Source: Setophaga petechia
Lineage: Eukaryota > Chordata > Aves > Passeriformes > Parulidae
Assembly: GCA_024362935.1 (NCBI GenBank)
Contig: JANCRA010000014.1
Coordinates: forward strand, 7,271,258-7,335,257
Length of the DNA: 64,000 nt
Direction of reading: 5' to 3'
Shown: piece by piece, positions 44,001-53,150 of the stretch
Numbering within the stretch: the stretch's first letter is position 1
Layout of the letters: every line of letters starts with the position of its first letter
Notes under the pieces: generated by a model
The model's input: only the letters and a program-made list of their open reading frames with translations
What the model was told of the DNA's origin: nothing
Database searches by the model: none
Program-made: the position numbers and the translations under genes

Positions 44001-45536
44001 TCCCCGGGGTGCTGCCTGCCCCTGCTCTGCTACAGATGCTGGCACTGACTCCCCCATCTCCCCCAGGCCCTCGTGTGTTTCCTGGAGCAGCTGGAGGATG
44101 AGGAGGTGCAGACACGTGTGGCAGGGTGTGCGGCGCTGGGCTGCTTGAAGGTGAGGGATGTGGAGCAGAGGCAGCAGAGCTGCATGTTCCAGTGGAAGAG
44201 GAAACACAATGAGGAGGAAAAGAAAGAGGATGAGGGGCTTTTCTGCACCATGGGACTGCAGCGCCCTCTGTTACCTTCCCCATCTGGCTGTGTTCCTGCT
44301 CCAGCCTTGACAGCCAAAACTCATTTCCTTGTCCCTTCTCCTGCAGGCCAAGGAGAGCATCGAGCAGCTGGTTTACCTGTGCCAAACCGACAAAGAGCCT
44401 GTGCGGGAGGCAGCCAAGCAGAGCCTGATGCTGTGCGGTGAGTCTCCTGCTGCTTCTCTGCTTGCTCCCCACCCACAGCATCCCAAGTGGCATCTTCTAG
44501 TGCCAGCAGTGCCCATGGGAGATGGGGCTCCATGGCTACTCCATGCACTCTGGTTCATTATGCCCCGAGCTCTGCCAGGCAAGAACAAGCTGGCAGTGAG
44601 GGCCAGGCATCCTGTAGCCACAGCACTAAGCCTGGTTGTTATTTATTATTTGCTAGATGGCCCTGAGAGAACCATCTGAGTGTGTTTCTAGGCCTCCAGA
44701 TCGTGGCAGCTGCTGCACAGGTTGGGACACGTGAGCTGTCCTCGTATCCCTCGTCCCTGCTCCGGCTGCTTTGCTCACGAATGTCTCTGTCTTAGAGCCT
44801 GTCAGCTGTGTCACATTTTGGAGTCTGTGTGTCTTGGTTGTTGATAGTGCACATCCCACTGGCACCCTGACACATGTAGATGCCTTGTGTCCTATGTCCC
44901 AGCAGATTGTCCATGTCACCATCTCTTGCTGGGGATGGCCGCTGCGGGCAGATTTGCAGGCAGAGCTCAGAGTGAGCCTGTAGCATGGATGTGTGCATCC
45001 CTATGTGTGCCTGGGGGTTCTTGGGGAGCCCTTGTGACTCCCATGCCAGTGCATGCAGATGTGCACAGCTGTTGGAGGCACCAGAGCTGGCACAGCCCTG
45101 AGCACTGGTACCTTGGCCCCAAGTAAGGCTCTCCAAAAGCCAACAGTCCTGCAGCTGAAACACAGGTTAACTGTGTCCCGCGTGGGCAGCTGAGAACGGG
45201 ATTTGCAACTTCTGAATCGAGAGCTCTGGGGACTTTTTGATCCAGATCCCAGCTGGGACGTGCCCAGGGGTGTGCTATAGAGAACAAGAGAGGTTTCCAT
45301 GCTGTGGCCATAGCACGCAGGCTCAGCTCTACCAGGTATTAGGCATGTTTCCCTGGAAAGGCCAGGGTAGGTGGCCAGGGATTAGCAGGGGACAGAACTT
45401 CTGCAGTTTGTATCACTGACCGTGGCATGTACTTGCAGGGGAAGACGGTAAATCAGCTCACCGGCGACTGGAGGAGACCCTGGATAGCCTCCCGCGGATC
45501 TTTGCACCAGCCAGCATGGCCAGTACAGCTTTCTGA
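34912..45536 (+). CDS. RIPOR1: RIPOR1 (FAM65A), RHO family interacting cell polarization regulator 1
   Basis: RIPOR1 is an effector of active RHOA that links it to MST3/MST4 kinases and PDCD10 and helps orient the Golgi during cell migration (family knowledge). Twenty-two coding exons with GT-AG junctions give a continuous 3270-nt frame: 1089 residues, or 1042 if the 141-nt cassette exon (39916-40056) is skipped. Domain order: N-terminal RSQSFAG phospho/14-3-3-type motif (18-24); HR1/PL48-like helical RHO-binding region with [21 protein letters not shown] and [13 protein letters not shown] (about 85-190); conserved [17 protein letters not shown] region (about 219-236) through [20 protein letters not shown] (about 285-304); Ser-rich linker (about 410-650); alpha-helical ARM/HEAT-like C-terminal half (about 660-1058). 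It ends ASMASTAF, the same terminus as human RIPOR1. Human RIPOR1 is 1223 aa; the difference is mostly a Ser/Thr/Pro repeat region missing here. It has no signal peptide or membrane span. CTCF follows downstream in the same orientation. Confidence 0.96.
36723..36872 (+). CDS. RIPOR1: RIPOR1 exon 3
   Basis: Residues 34-84. A basic/Ser-rich stretch ([15 protein letters not shown]) leads to the conserved [19 protein letters not shown]. Acceptor CTCCCCAG, donor AAC|GTAAGT. Confidence 0.95.
37184..37262 (+). CDS. RIPOR1: RIPOR1 exon 4
   Basis: Residues 84-110, an amphipathic helix ([20 protein letters not shown]) that begins the HR1/PL48-like region. Acceptor GCCCCCAG, donor CTG|GTGAGT. Confidence 0.95.
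37571..37594 (+). CDS. RIPOR1: RIPOR1 exon 5, 24-nt microexon
   Basis: Encodes only GFLYDLDK (residues 111-118), which is invariant between human RIPOR1 and this sequence. Acceptor TTTCCTCCAG, donor AAG|GTAAGC. Both neighbouring junctions are phase 0, so skipping would remove eight residues in frame. The segment joins two helices of the RHO-binding region. Confidence 0.95.
38065..38118 (+). CDS. RIPOR1: RIPOR1 exon 6
   Basis: A 54-nt exon, [18 protein letters not shown] (119-136), identical to human RIPOR1 as I recall it. Acceptor GCTTTTCCAG, donor AAG|GTGAGA. Confidence 0.95.
38200..38352 (+). CDS. RIPOR1: RIPOR1 exon 7
   Basis: Residues 137-187, [20 protein letters not shown] to KEYTE: the core of the conserved helical N-terminal domain. 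Acceptor TCCTTGCAG, donor GAG|GTGAGG. Confidence 0.95.
38441..38504 (+). CDS. RIPOR1: RIPOR1 exon 8
   Basis: Residues 188-208 ([21 protein letters not shown]) plus the first base of Gly209. Acceptor TGTTCCCAG, donor AAAG|GTACCA. Confidence 0.95.
38587..38630 (+). CDS. RIPOR1: RIPOR1 exon 9
   Basis: A 44-nt exon, residues 209-223 ([15 protein letters not shown]). Acceptor TCTCTTGCAG; the donor is the weaker GAG|GTTGGT. Confidence 0.93.
38836..38961 (+). CDS. RIPOR1: RIPOR1 exon 10
   Basis: Residues 224-265, [20 protein letters not shown] through [11 protein letters not shown], beta-rich in character and one of the most conserved RIPOR family blocks. Acceptor GCATCCTCAG, donor AAG|GTATAG. Confidence 0.95.
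39010..39175 (-). mobile_element. CR1 LINE fragment inside RIPOR1 intron 10, reversed
   Basis: Complement of a CR1 3' end: 'CATTTAGGTCAGAAAAGACC', 'GATCATCAAGTCCAACTG', 'ATCCCACCATTAAACTATGT', then the worn 'GGTGATTCTACCACTTCC'. It is antisense to RIPOR1 and about 70 bp from the next acceptor, so the exon 11 polypyrimidine tract is just spared. Confidence 0.82.
39247..39395 (+). CDS. RIPOR1: RIPOR1 exon 11
   Basis: Residues 266-314 ([20 protein letters not shown] through [14 protein letters not shown]) plus two bases of Asn315. Acceptor CTTCTCCAG, donor GGAA|GTGAGT. Confidence 0.95.
39580..39709 (+). CDS. RIPOR1: RIPOR1 exon 12
   Basis: Residues 315-358: [13 protein letters not shown], then [20 protein letters not shown], then REQAFY. 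It contains the SPPDTP proline-directed phospho-site cluster. Acceptor CCTCCCCAG, donor TAT|GTAAGT. Confidence 0.95.
39916..40056 (+). CDS. RIPOR1: RIPOR1 exon 13, in-frame cassette exon of 141 nt
   Basis: Encodes 47 residues (359-405): [47 protein letters not shown]. The length is a multiple of three, both junctions are phase 0, acceptor CTCTCTGCCCAAG, donor CGC|GTAAGT. Skipping joins AFY to [12 protein letters not shown], the order in canonical human RIPOR1 as I remember it. The segment [17 protein letters not shown] aligns with SVLSALQDTFFAKLHRS at the same place in RIPOR2, so this is an old family exon rather than a chance open frame. An alternative in-frame acceptor 21 nt upstream (39893-39894) would add LLFSLPK. 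Likely alternatively spliced. Confidence 0.78.
40285..40470. repeat. GGTG-rich degenerate tandem tract in RIPOR1 intron 13
   Basis: Irregular TGGTGNTGG repeats (GGTGGCATTGGTGTGGTACT and onward) without a fixed unit. Low-complexity, intronic. Confidence 0.65.
40786..41598 (+). CDS. RIPOR1: RIPOR1 exon 14, large Ser/Pro/Ala-rich linker exon
   Basis: 813 nt, residues 406-676. Starts [15 protein letters not shown], then a Ser/Asp-rich acidic tract [20 protein letters not shown], the conserved [17 protein letters not shown], a disordered Ala/Pro/Glu-rich middle, and the conserved [20 protein letters not shown]. The human equivalent carries a long Ser/Thr/Pro repeat in the middle that is absent here. 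Acceptor CCTCTCCAG, donor CTG|GTGAGG. Confidence 0.95.
41640..41860. repeat. Degenerate ~50-bp minisatellite in RIPOR1 intron 14
   Basis: Recurring 'CTGGCAGTGCCTGGGGATGAT', 'CTGGCAGTGCCCAGGGATGAT' and 'CTGGCAATGCTCCTGGCTGAT' units with GGGGATGGGGCCA spacers, about four to five copies, filling most of a 283-bp intron. Confidence 0.75.
41882..42021 (+). CDS. RIPOR1: RIPOR1 exon 15
   Basis: Residues 677-722 plus two bases. [20 protein letters not shown] is a family signature ([20 protein letters not shown] in human), followed by an acidic tract [12 protein letters not shown]. Acceptor TCCTCCACAG, donor GAGAG|GTGCAC. Confidence 0.95.
42331..42505 (+). CDS. RIPOR1: RIPOR1 exon 16
   Basis: Residues 723-781, a charged linker leading to [17 protein letters not shown], the first helix of the C-terminal helical repeat domain. 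Acceptor TGGCTTGCAG, donor CTG|GTGAGG. Confidence 0.95.
42643..42778 (+). CDS. RIPOR1: RIPOR1 exon 17
   Basis: Residues 782-826 plus one base ([20 protein letters not shown], helical). Acceptor TGCCTTGCAG, donor GATG|GTAAAG. Confidence 0.95.
42948..43109 (+). CDS. RIPOR1: RIPOR1 exon 18
   Basis: Residues 827-880 plus one base, [20 protein letters not shown] to SGLADT, matching human VVQFSASRPGFLTFWDQC. Acceptor TCCCCACAG, donor ACTG|GTGAGT. Confidence 0.95.
43247..43405 (+). CDS. RIPOR1: RIPOR1 exon 19
   Basis: Residues 881-933 plus one base; [20 protein letters not shown] and [13 protein letters not shown] are typical of the C-terminal domain. Acceptor TTTCCCACAG, donor GAAG|GTGGGT. Confidence 0.95.
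43760..43956 (+). CDS. RIPOR1: RIPOR1 exon 20
   Basis: Residues 934-999, [20 protein letters not shown] through [19 protein letters not shown]-like helices. Acceptor TTCCTGCAG, donor CGG|GTATGT. Confidence 0.95.
44067..44150 (+). CDS. RIPOR1: RIPOR1 exon 21
   Basis: Residues 1000-1027, [28 protein letters not shown]: one complete helical hairpin. Acceptor TCCCCCAG, donor AAG|GTGAGG. Confidence 0.95.
44347..44437 (+). CDS. RIPOR1: RIPOR1 exon 22
   Basis: Residues 1028-1057 plus one base, [30 protein letters not shown]. Acceptor TCTCCTGCAG, donor TGCG|GTGAGT. Confidence 0.95.
45439..45536 (+). CDS. RIPOR1: RIPOR1 exon 23 (stop)
   Basis: Residues 1058-1089, [32 protein letters not shown], then TGA. 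The last seven residues are identical to human RIPOR1. Acceptor GTACTTGCAG after a 1-kb intron. Confidence 0.96.
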
Positions 45537-46405
45537 GACCCACGCACACCCGCCTGCCACCCCTGAGGGCAAAGGCACTGCTGGGCCACCCGGGCTTGCA
45601 CGGACTGGGGACCCGGCAGCTCCGCTCCCGGCAGCACACCACAGTATTACCCCGCCCGCCGGCAGCTCGCCATGGCTGCACACTGCCTTACGGAGCACCG
45701 CTTCCCTGTCCCTGGCCACCGGCCCCACGGGTGCCACCTCCACACCACTGGGCAGGGGGCTCGCTGCACATCCCACCCTCTGATCGCTATTTAAAGTACC
45801 CAGGGAGTCCACCCTTCCTGCCCCCCTCGTCCGCTACAGCTGCCAGGACTGGGGTGGCGGGAGAGGTACCGGATTGCTCTGCCTCCTCTTGCCTTCCTCT
45901 TGCTCAAGGGCACGCGCCCTGTCCCGGAAAGACCTGCACTTTGGAAACCTTGCTGTTTCTTTCCAGGAGCTGCCAGGGCCATGGGGACTGCTGCCCTCTG
46001 CCACCTGGAGTCCCCAGGACTTAAATAAAATGAAATATAAGATATTAATATATTCTGCTGGCGTTTCTTCTTTCCAGCTCCACGTGCTCCTGTCCCTCCC
46101 TGGCTTGTGGCTGTAGGGAGTGTAGTGAGATGTGGCCTCAGCCCAGAGCCTTTCCTGGCCTGTTGGAAAGTGCTGTGGAGGGCAGGGGCAGGAGGAGCGA
46201 TAGACGGATGAACAGACGGATGGACAGAAGCTGCCACCTTTTTTTGTTTTGTTTTGTTTTATTTTATTTTTTATTTACAGATTTTTGCAGAAAAACAAAA
46301 GCAAAAAATTCTTTTCTATATTGTCTCTATAAATCTATATATAATGTAATTACAGAGAATGACTAATTTTGATTTTAAAGCAGAAATAAAAACCTTTAAA
46401 GAGTG
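45537..46405 (+). other. RIPOR1: RIPOR1 3'UTR with proximal and distal poly(A) signals
   Basis: A proximal AATAAA at 46024-46029 is followed by GT/T-rich sequence (CTGGCGTTTCTTCTTTCC). A distal AATAAA at 46385-46390 is followed by GTGTCGGTGTCGCTGT. Before the distal site comes an unusually AT-rich stretch with TTTTG/TTTTA runs (about 46238-46275) and AT tracts, in a neighbourhood that is otherwise GC-rich. Two alternative 3' ends are therefore likely. Confidence 0.65.
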
Positions 46406-47574
46406 TCGGTGTCGCTGTAAGGGTTTCTTTGGTCCCAGTGCCCTGGGGCCGGGCAAGTTGAGTGTCAGCACAGCTACCTGGAGGGTGACAGGGGATGTCA
46501 TGGGAAATAATTGTGATTTCTGGCCCTGGAACTCAGCCAAATGTTGCCAAAATTTGGCTGCTGAGCATGGGATGCATCACCCAAGGTAATAGGAGGTGGC
46601 CACACAGGATGGGGGCCACCAAAACCAGGGCTACCCTGGGAATGGAAACAGCCCTGTGTGTGTGTGTAAATCCACATGTTCCCCATCTCCAGCTGCTGTT
46701 GGTTATCTAGGCCCTGACTTCCAGTTCGGACCAGTAAGGACCCATGTCCAGCACTGGAAGCAGATTGCAGCAGCTGTGGTGGTGGCCAGGCCATGTTCCC
46801 AAATGTTCCCACACCGGATGGGTGTGACAGGGAATGCTAAACCACCCTGTGAGCTGCTCTGCCTAACTGGCTTGTCCCAGGATATCCGCTGTCCCCACCT
46901 CACTGTGTGAGGGACACACCACTGGGCTGGGAGGGAGGCTGCTCTCTGTGTCCCTCACCACATTCCCTGAGGCTGGAGGTTTTTTGGAGGTTTTTGTGCC
47001 CCTCCTGTGCAGCTCCTCAGCACCAACGAGCTGCTGGATTTTCAGAAGCTTGCTGGAAAGGAAGCACTGCATCTTCTGGCTCTCCCAGGAACTTTGCCCT
47101 CTTGGTGGCTGTGACAGCATGGGCAGCAGCATGGTGGGAGCCACCTCCCTGACACTGACAACACAACTGGTTCTCACTGCTTTTATTAAATTTCCTGAGT
47201 TCAGTGGCCTTGGCAGCATGTGGCTGGTGACACAGAGCCTTCTGCCCCACCAAGGAGGAGGTGGCATCAGGCTACAAAGTGCGTGCCAGAGTGCTGGGTC
47301 CTATGCCACTTCCCGATTGGGCTGGGCAGAAAGGGGGGATCCTGGGATCCTGGGTATTTCTGCCTGCATCATGAAGTAGGGCTGCTGCAGCCCTTCCTCC
47401 TATACCCTGCATGGTGTCACTGTGGGGCTGGGGGCCTCCAGAACTGCTCCCCCTCTCTCTGTTACGTGTCTCTGTGGTTTCACTGGTGATTTTTTTAAGC
47501 TTGTATCATTTGCCCACCTCTTCTCAAACCCTGCCCATCACCTTCTGCTGGTTTAAATCCCTGAATGTCCACCA
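46406..47574. other. Intergenic sequence, nothing recognised
   Basis: No gene or known repeat seen between the RIPOR1 3' end and the next CR1 copy. Open frames are short and lack coding character. Confidence 0.45.
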
Positions 47575-48310
47575 TGATGGTGCACCTGGGCAAGAATAAC
47601 TCCATGCACCAGTACCTGATGGGGGTCAACCTGCTGGGAAGCAGCTCTGCAGAGAAGGACCAGGGAGTCTCGGTGGACAAGAAGCTGTCCCTTAGCCAGC
47701 AGTGTGCCCTGGGAACCAAGAAGGCCACTGGTATCCTGGGATGCACTAGGAAGAGCATTGGCAGAAGGGCAAGATCCTGCCCTTCCATATCTGAGGCCAT
47801 ATCTGGAATGCTGTGTCCAGTTCTGGGCTCCTCAGTACAAGAGAAACATGGAGTTCTTGGAGCAGATCCAACAGAGGGATACAAAGATGATTAAGGAATT
47901 GGAACATCTCTCTTACAAGGAAAGACTGAGGGAGCTGGAGCTGTTCAGCCTCGAGAAGTTACAACTGAGAAGGGACCTCATAAATGTCTGTCAGTATCTG
48001 CAGGGAGGGTGCCAGAGGATGGATCAGGCTCTGCTCAGTGATGCCCAGCAACAGGACAAGAGGCAATGGGCAGAAACTAATGCACGGGAAGCTCCACATG
48101 AAAATGAGGAAGAACAACTTCACTGTTTGTGTGACCACACAAAGGAACAGGTTGCCCAGAAAGGGTGTGGAGTCTCCCTCACTGGAGGTATTAAAAAACC
48201 ATCTGGACACAATTCTGTCCCATACCCTCTAGGATGACCCCTTGAGCAGAAAGGTTGGACCAGATGACCCATGGTGGTTCCTTCCAACCTTACTGTTCTG
48301 TGATTCTTTA
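47575..48310 (+). mobile_element. CR1 LINE fragment with frameshifted reverse-transcriptase C-terminus
   Basis: A 735-bp sense copy, 5'-truncated within ORF2. One frame (from 47704) reads the RT C-terminal region: LRPYLECCVQFWAPQYKR, then YKERLRELELFSLEKLQLRR. Past about 48,010 the homologous sequence continues in another frame (NRTRGNGQKLMHGKLHMKMR, then RNRLPRKGVESPSLEVLKNH), so a frameshift separates them. It ends GATGACC...TTCCTTCCAACCTTACTG with a short TGTGATTCT tail. It is inactive. Confidence 0.92.
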
Positions 48311-51300
48311 TCCCCCAACCAGGCATGGACCAGAACCCCCTTCCCAAGCCTTCATTTTTCCAGCTCTTAGGACAGCTGCTCCAATCCCTTTATCATCTTA
48401 GTGGTCCATATGGTCCTGGGAGTAGTTCAGAGCAGCAAAGATGCCCCCAAAAGCAGCAGAGACAGGGACATCCCCCCAGGCCTGCCAGCCACCTATGTCA
48501 GAGCAGGGGCACTGCCATCACCAGTGGCAGGTCCCAGTTCCCAGGCCAAGCAAGGCCCATCCATCAGTGCTTCCCAGGGTTTCTAAGTACATCCCAAGAG
48601 GCTGCTGCCTTCACTTCCTCCTTCCTCACTGTAGCAGAGCTTTTAGGGGCTGGCTCAGGCAGAATGTAGCATGTGGTGGTGCATGTGGTCCCATCTGGGA
48701 CACCCCCTCAGCATGACCACTTCTGGATGCAGTTTTATCTGCAGATGGGATTGCAGGGAGAGCTAACCAGGGACATTGCTGCAACACTCATCCCTTAGCC
48801 TTCTTCCACCTGCTTTGGGGGCTGGCCTGTACAAGCTTCAGAAGGGAAGCACAGTGCTTTTCCCAAAGTACTGTATCACACTGTCAGCTTGAGCAGCAAG
48901 AGATGAGGGATATAGGTCCCAGTTGGCACATGCAACTGCAGACAAGAACACCTGAGAGGTGGAAAATGTCCCAGCCTTCTCCCACATTTAATTTGGTTTG
49001 GTTTCTTTTCCCCTTGCAATAACTGCTGAAAAAACCCCAGCCCAGTGCCCCAGTGGCCAAAGCCATGAATTTAATTCACTCACCTACCTGGGTGTTCTCC
49101 TTGCCCTGCCAAAACCTTCTCCACCCCCCAGCAGCACAATTCCACTTTCCAAGATAAGCTACATCTTGACTGTAGAGATCAGAGCAGGAAAGCAGACTTC
49201 TGTCAGGGGAGGCAGGGAGCTGCAGGCCAGGACAAAATCACTCTGCTCCTGGAATTGCAAGGAATAATCCCATTATTTATGTGGCTGTAAGAACATGTGG
49301 GAAAAAACCTCAAACAGATTAATGTAAGAATCCATTGCCCAGCCTCTTGCTGTGAATGGGTCTGTGCTGGCACTGCCAAAGACCTCTGCCTTATGGACAC
49401 CACCAGGTCACCTGGAATTGCAGGACTGCCATTTCCACAGCATCCAACTTCACACAAAGGGTCTTGATTTTCAGATCTCTCAGCTTCATGGGTGAACTCC
49501 CTGGGAGCCACTTTCACAGCACCCAGGGACAGACACAGCAGTGCAGAGCACGTTTTGCGGCAGCATTTGTTATTTCAAAGGAGACAGTGTGCCAGCACCG
49601 CGTTTGTCAGCCAAATCTGTGTCAGCACTTAAAGCATCCCCCTCCCGTATGGACGTGCTTGTGCTCAGCAGCTACTTGCTTTTCTTGCAGGAGCTGCAGC
49701 CCGTGGGAGGGTGTCTGTGTCACAGTTACATTATCCATGTGCTCAGGCTTGGGGAAGATGTTCCTTTTCCCTGCTTACTGCTGGTTTTGCTTTTTTTTTT
49801 TTCTTTTTAATTGGAAGGGTGCATATGGATTCTGGAGCACTCTGCGGTGTCACTTTTTACCTGCCAGTCTTAGGAAAGTGTCCTGAGGAGCCCCTGAACA
49901 CCATCAGCACAGTGTTCCCTCCTTTGCACAGCATCCAGGCTGGTGCAGCTGCCTGGGTTTGACACCAAGAGCAGCCACCAGCCAGGATGACCCCAAGGAG
50001 ACACTGCCACTTTGTGGCACCAAAAGCTCCAATCAGCCCTTGTGTTAGAAATTACTTAAATCTTGATGCAAAGTCATTTTTGGAGGTTGCAGTTTATGAC
50101 TCTCCGGTCTGAGCAATCTTAAAGTTGGACCTCCCACCTTTTCCCAGGCTTGCGGGAAATCATGTTTCCAAGGCGCTCACTGGGGCATTTAGAGATGATT
50201 GGAAGAGCTAAGCAGCCTGAGCTGAACACAGCAAAGCAGCAGCCTCCTCGTGAGCACTGATGTGTTCCTTGCAGGGCTGTCAGGCACATCTGTATGGGCT
50301 TGTTCTCCAAGGACCACTCCTGGGGCAACAGCTGGGGCCTTGTTTCACAGAGGAACCAAATGGTGCTCTAGACAGCCTTCAAAACTTAATTTAATGCTCT
50401 CAAGCTCGACTACTGCCTTCCTTAGAGCTGACTTAGAGTGGTGGCTCCAGAGGGATTGTGAAGGTGATGGAAGCTCAGAGCTGGAATGAGGAGGGTGAGC
50501 CCGCCCAGGGCCTCAGCAAGATGGTCGGGAGCTCCTTGGCCTCAGTTCTTTCCATTGTGCTTATGGGCAAGGTGTCTCTGGGAAAGGCCTCGCTCAGGCA
50601 ACTTTTCTAGAAGGAGCATCTGCCTCTGTGTGTCCCATTTGGACAGACTCAGAGACCGATACTCAGGAGCAGTCACAGTTAGGACTGAAGCTAGGGATTG
50701 GAATTCCCTGCAAATCAGCTCAAAAGCGCCTCCAAGTGAGGAAACCCAGGAGCTGTAGGGCAGACCCCAGCACCCGCTGGTGGATGGCCCGGGACGCCTC
50801 TGTCAGGAAAAGTCCATGAATAGGTGCTTGCCAGGACAAAAAACCTCTGCTTCCTAAGCAGCGACATTCCTACCAGAAAGATGGCTCAAAAAAAAAGGCA
50901 CAGGGATCATTAGCAGCCATTTACACCCTGCCCTGGGTGAGTAGTTAAAGAAGGTAAGAGACAGTTTTACACACAGCCACTGCTCCTCTCCATTTTGATT
51001 CGTGCCTGAGCTGAATTTTGAGCTTAAAGTAGGATTCATGGCTACAGACGAAAGATATGCCATTCTCCCAAAAACTGCAGCGTGAGAATTGATGGCTTGA
51101 CAGCTTAGAATGTATGTGATTTTTTAAAAACTCACACCACAGAAATGTTCTGAGCAGATTCTTCGTGCTGTGCTAACTTAATTTCCTTCTACACCAACTC
51201 ACCCAGTGGCTAAACGGAAGGCCATGGATGTGGGGATTTTTTTTTAATTTTAGCAAAGCTTTTAATTGTCCAACATTGGACTAAAAAATCCCTGTGAAGT

Positions 51301-51313
51301 TCCTTCAAATTCA
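48311..51313. other. Intergenic sequence, nothing recognised
   Basis: Mixed composition, no gene identified on either strand. A poly-T tract lies at about 49791-49808. Confidence 0.45.
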
Positions 51314-51512
51314 GGATATTGTTTCGATTATTAAAATTTCTCCTGCAATGAAAACCACGGAGCTCACAGTTGTGGGCTACACCACCTCTTAAATTAAGGG
51401 CCACTTTGTGGATATTGTTTTGATTATTCAAATTTCTCATGCAATGAAGACCCAGGAGCTCATGGTTGTGGGCTACACCATCACCTCTCATAATTAATGG
51501 CTGCTTTTTACC
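51314..51512. repeat. 96-bp imperfect tandem duplication
   Basis: GGATATTGTTTCGATTATT at 51314 recurs as GGATATTGTTTTGATTATT at 51410. Both copies continue through AAATTTCTC(C/A)TGCAATGAA, GAGCTCA and GTTGTGGGCTACACCA. The copies have diverged by substitutions and small indels, so the event is old. Minus-strand frames across it show a repeated peptide (GVAHN...HC.RN.NN.NNI), which is a consequence of the duplication. Confidence 0.9.
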
Positions 51513-52693
51513 ATTGCTATGTAGATAATTTATTTCTCCTTCAGCCAAGGCTGCACCCGCACAGCTCATCCCCTCTGGCCCCTCGGTAAGCTGCCAATGC
51601 CCCACTGAAACAGGCTAATGGACTTATCTTGCTGTCATGATCCTGAGAAGGAAACTGGTTCTGGGTTGTCAACAACCTCCAGAGGAGTACTGGTACTCAG
51701 AACACAGCCCACGGCGCTCTGCTGCTTTGCAAGGACTTGAGAGGGCTTAGGCTTAGGCAGGAGAAACCCGTAAAGCCGGGTCAGGGCCTGATCTCACTCT
51801 CAGCCCAACTCCCCTGGCAGAGGGACCCTCCTCTCCACAGCACAGCTCAGCAAATCATCACCATTATTCATACCAGCATTTAAGGGACAGTTTACACATG
51901 CTAATGTATGCTAATGTTTTTCTGATGGGTTTGTCACTTGTTAAGCAGGTTGTGGGAACGCCTGGGCTGTTGAACAGCTTTTACCCCAACGTGCAGTGAT
52001 ATCTCAAGAGGCACAAATTGGAGGAAAGATTTTTAACATGGATTTCAACTCTAACAGCCTTAAAACTCCCACCACAGGTTTGTGTTGGGGGTTTCCTTAC
52101 ATTTAGATTTCTCTCTGAATTTCTGGCCTTATTGTCCTCCAGTGACTGATGGAGTAAGAGGAACAAAAAAAAAGCAGCTTCCTTCCAATGCGTCTGATTT
52201 TTGAACTATTAATATTTTAACCCATTACTCTTGCTCCATTTCACATGGATTTATGGTAAGGAAATACCAAGAGGATGCAGCATGAGCTCATAGAATTCTC
52301 CTCTCCTCAGCTTGCCTGTCAATCAGCTCTGGAGCTGCTACAGCACTGCTGGAGATGAGAAAATATGCTAAACCCAGAGGATTCAGCAACTCAGGAAACT
52401 GCAGCAAATAAAAGACAGGCAAGCCCCTGAGTATCCTCACATAAATTCATGCATCTCACCAAGGGTGCCGTGGCTCTTTTCACCTTTTGGGGATAAGCTG
52501 TGGACAGAAAACACCATGGTGTCTAACTTCTGATGGAAATCAACCTTGCTGACTTTCCCAGAAGCTCCCTACTGAACACCTGGCAGCACATCTACCATTC
52601 CTGCTGTGCTGAAGCTGACTGGAGCTGGTTTGTCCTACTTGATTAGGAGCTTGGCAAGCCTAAGGTCCTTAAAAACACCAAGGAAACACCATC
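51513..52693. other. Intergenic sequence, nothing recognised
   Basis: No gene or repeat identified. Confidence 0.4.
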
Positions 52694-53150
52694 TTAAATC
52701 ATAGAGTTGTGGAATCCTAGGATCTCCTGAGTTGGAAGGGATCCACAAGGACCATCACATCCAAATGTTGGTCCTGCACAGGACATCCCCTAGAATCACA
52801 CCACATGCCTGACCTTGTCCAAATGCTTCTCAAGCTCTGTCAGGCCTGGTGCTGTGACCACATCCCTGGGGAGTCTGTTCCAGTACCTGGCCATCGCCTG
52901 GGTGAAGATCCTCTTCCTAATACCCAGCCTCACTCCCCCTCACACAGTTCCACGCTGTTCCCTCAGGTTCTGTCACTGGTCACAGGGAGCAGCAATCGGT
53001 GCTGCCCCTCCTGAGGGAGCTGAAGCCCTGCTGAGAGTGAGCTCTGCTCTCAGCATCCTCTATTCCAGGTTGAACAAGCCAAGTGCCCTCAAGCACATGG
53101 TTTCCCCTCTAGACCCTAATTCCAGACAATTGTTGGTATTTACAAAACTG
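52694..53150 (-). mobile_element. CR1 LINE fragment, 3' portion, reversed
   Basis: Complement of a CR1 3' end: 'ATCATAGAGTTGTGGAATCC', 'GAGTTGGAAGGGATCCACAA', 'CTGCACAGGACATCCCC', 'TCTGTCAGGCCTGGTGCTGT', 'CACATCCCTGGGGAGTCTGT' and 'GGTTCTGTCACTGGTCACAG', all in the order of the avian consensus. It lies 300 bp upstream of the CTCF CpG island. Confidence 0.88.

Noticed and set aside
51210..51605. Minus-strand frame with repeated GVAHN...NN.NNI peptide
   Set aside because: The repeat is explained by the 96-bp tandem DNA duplication; no other coding sign.
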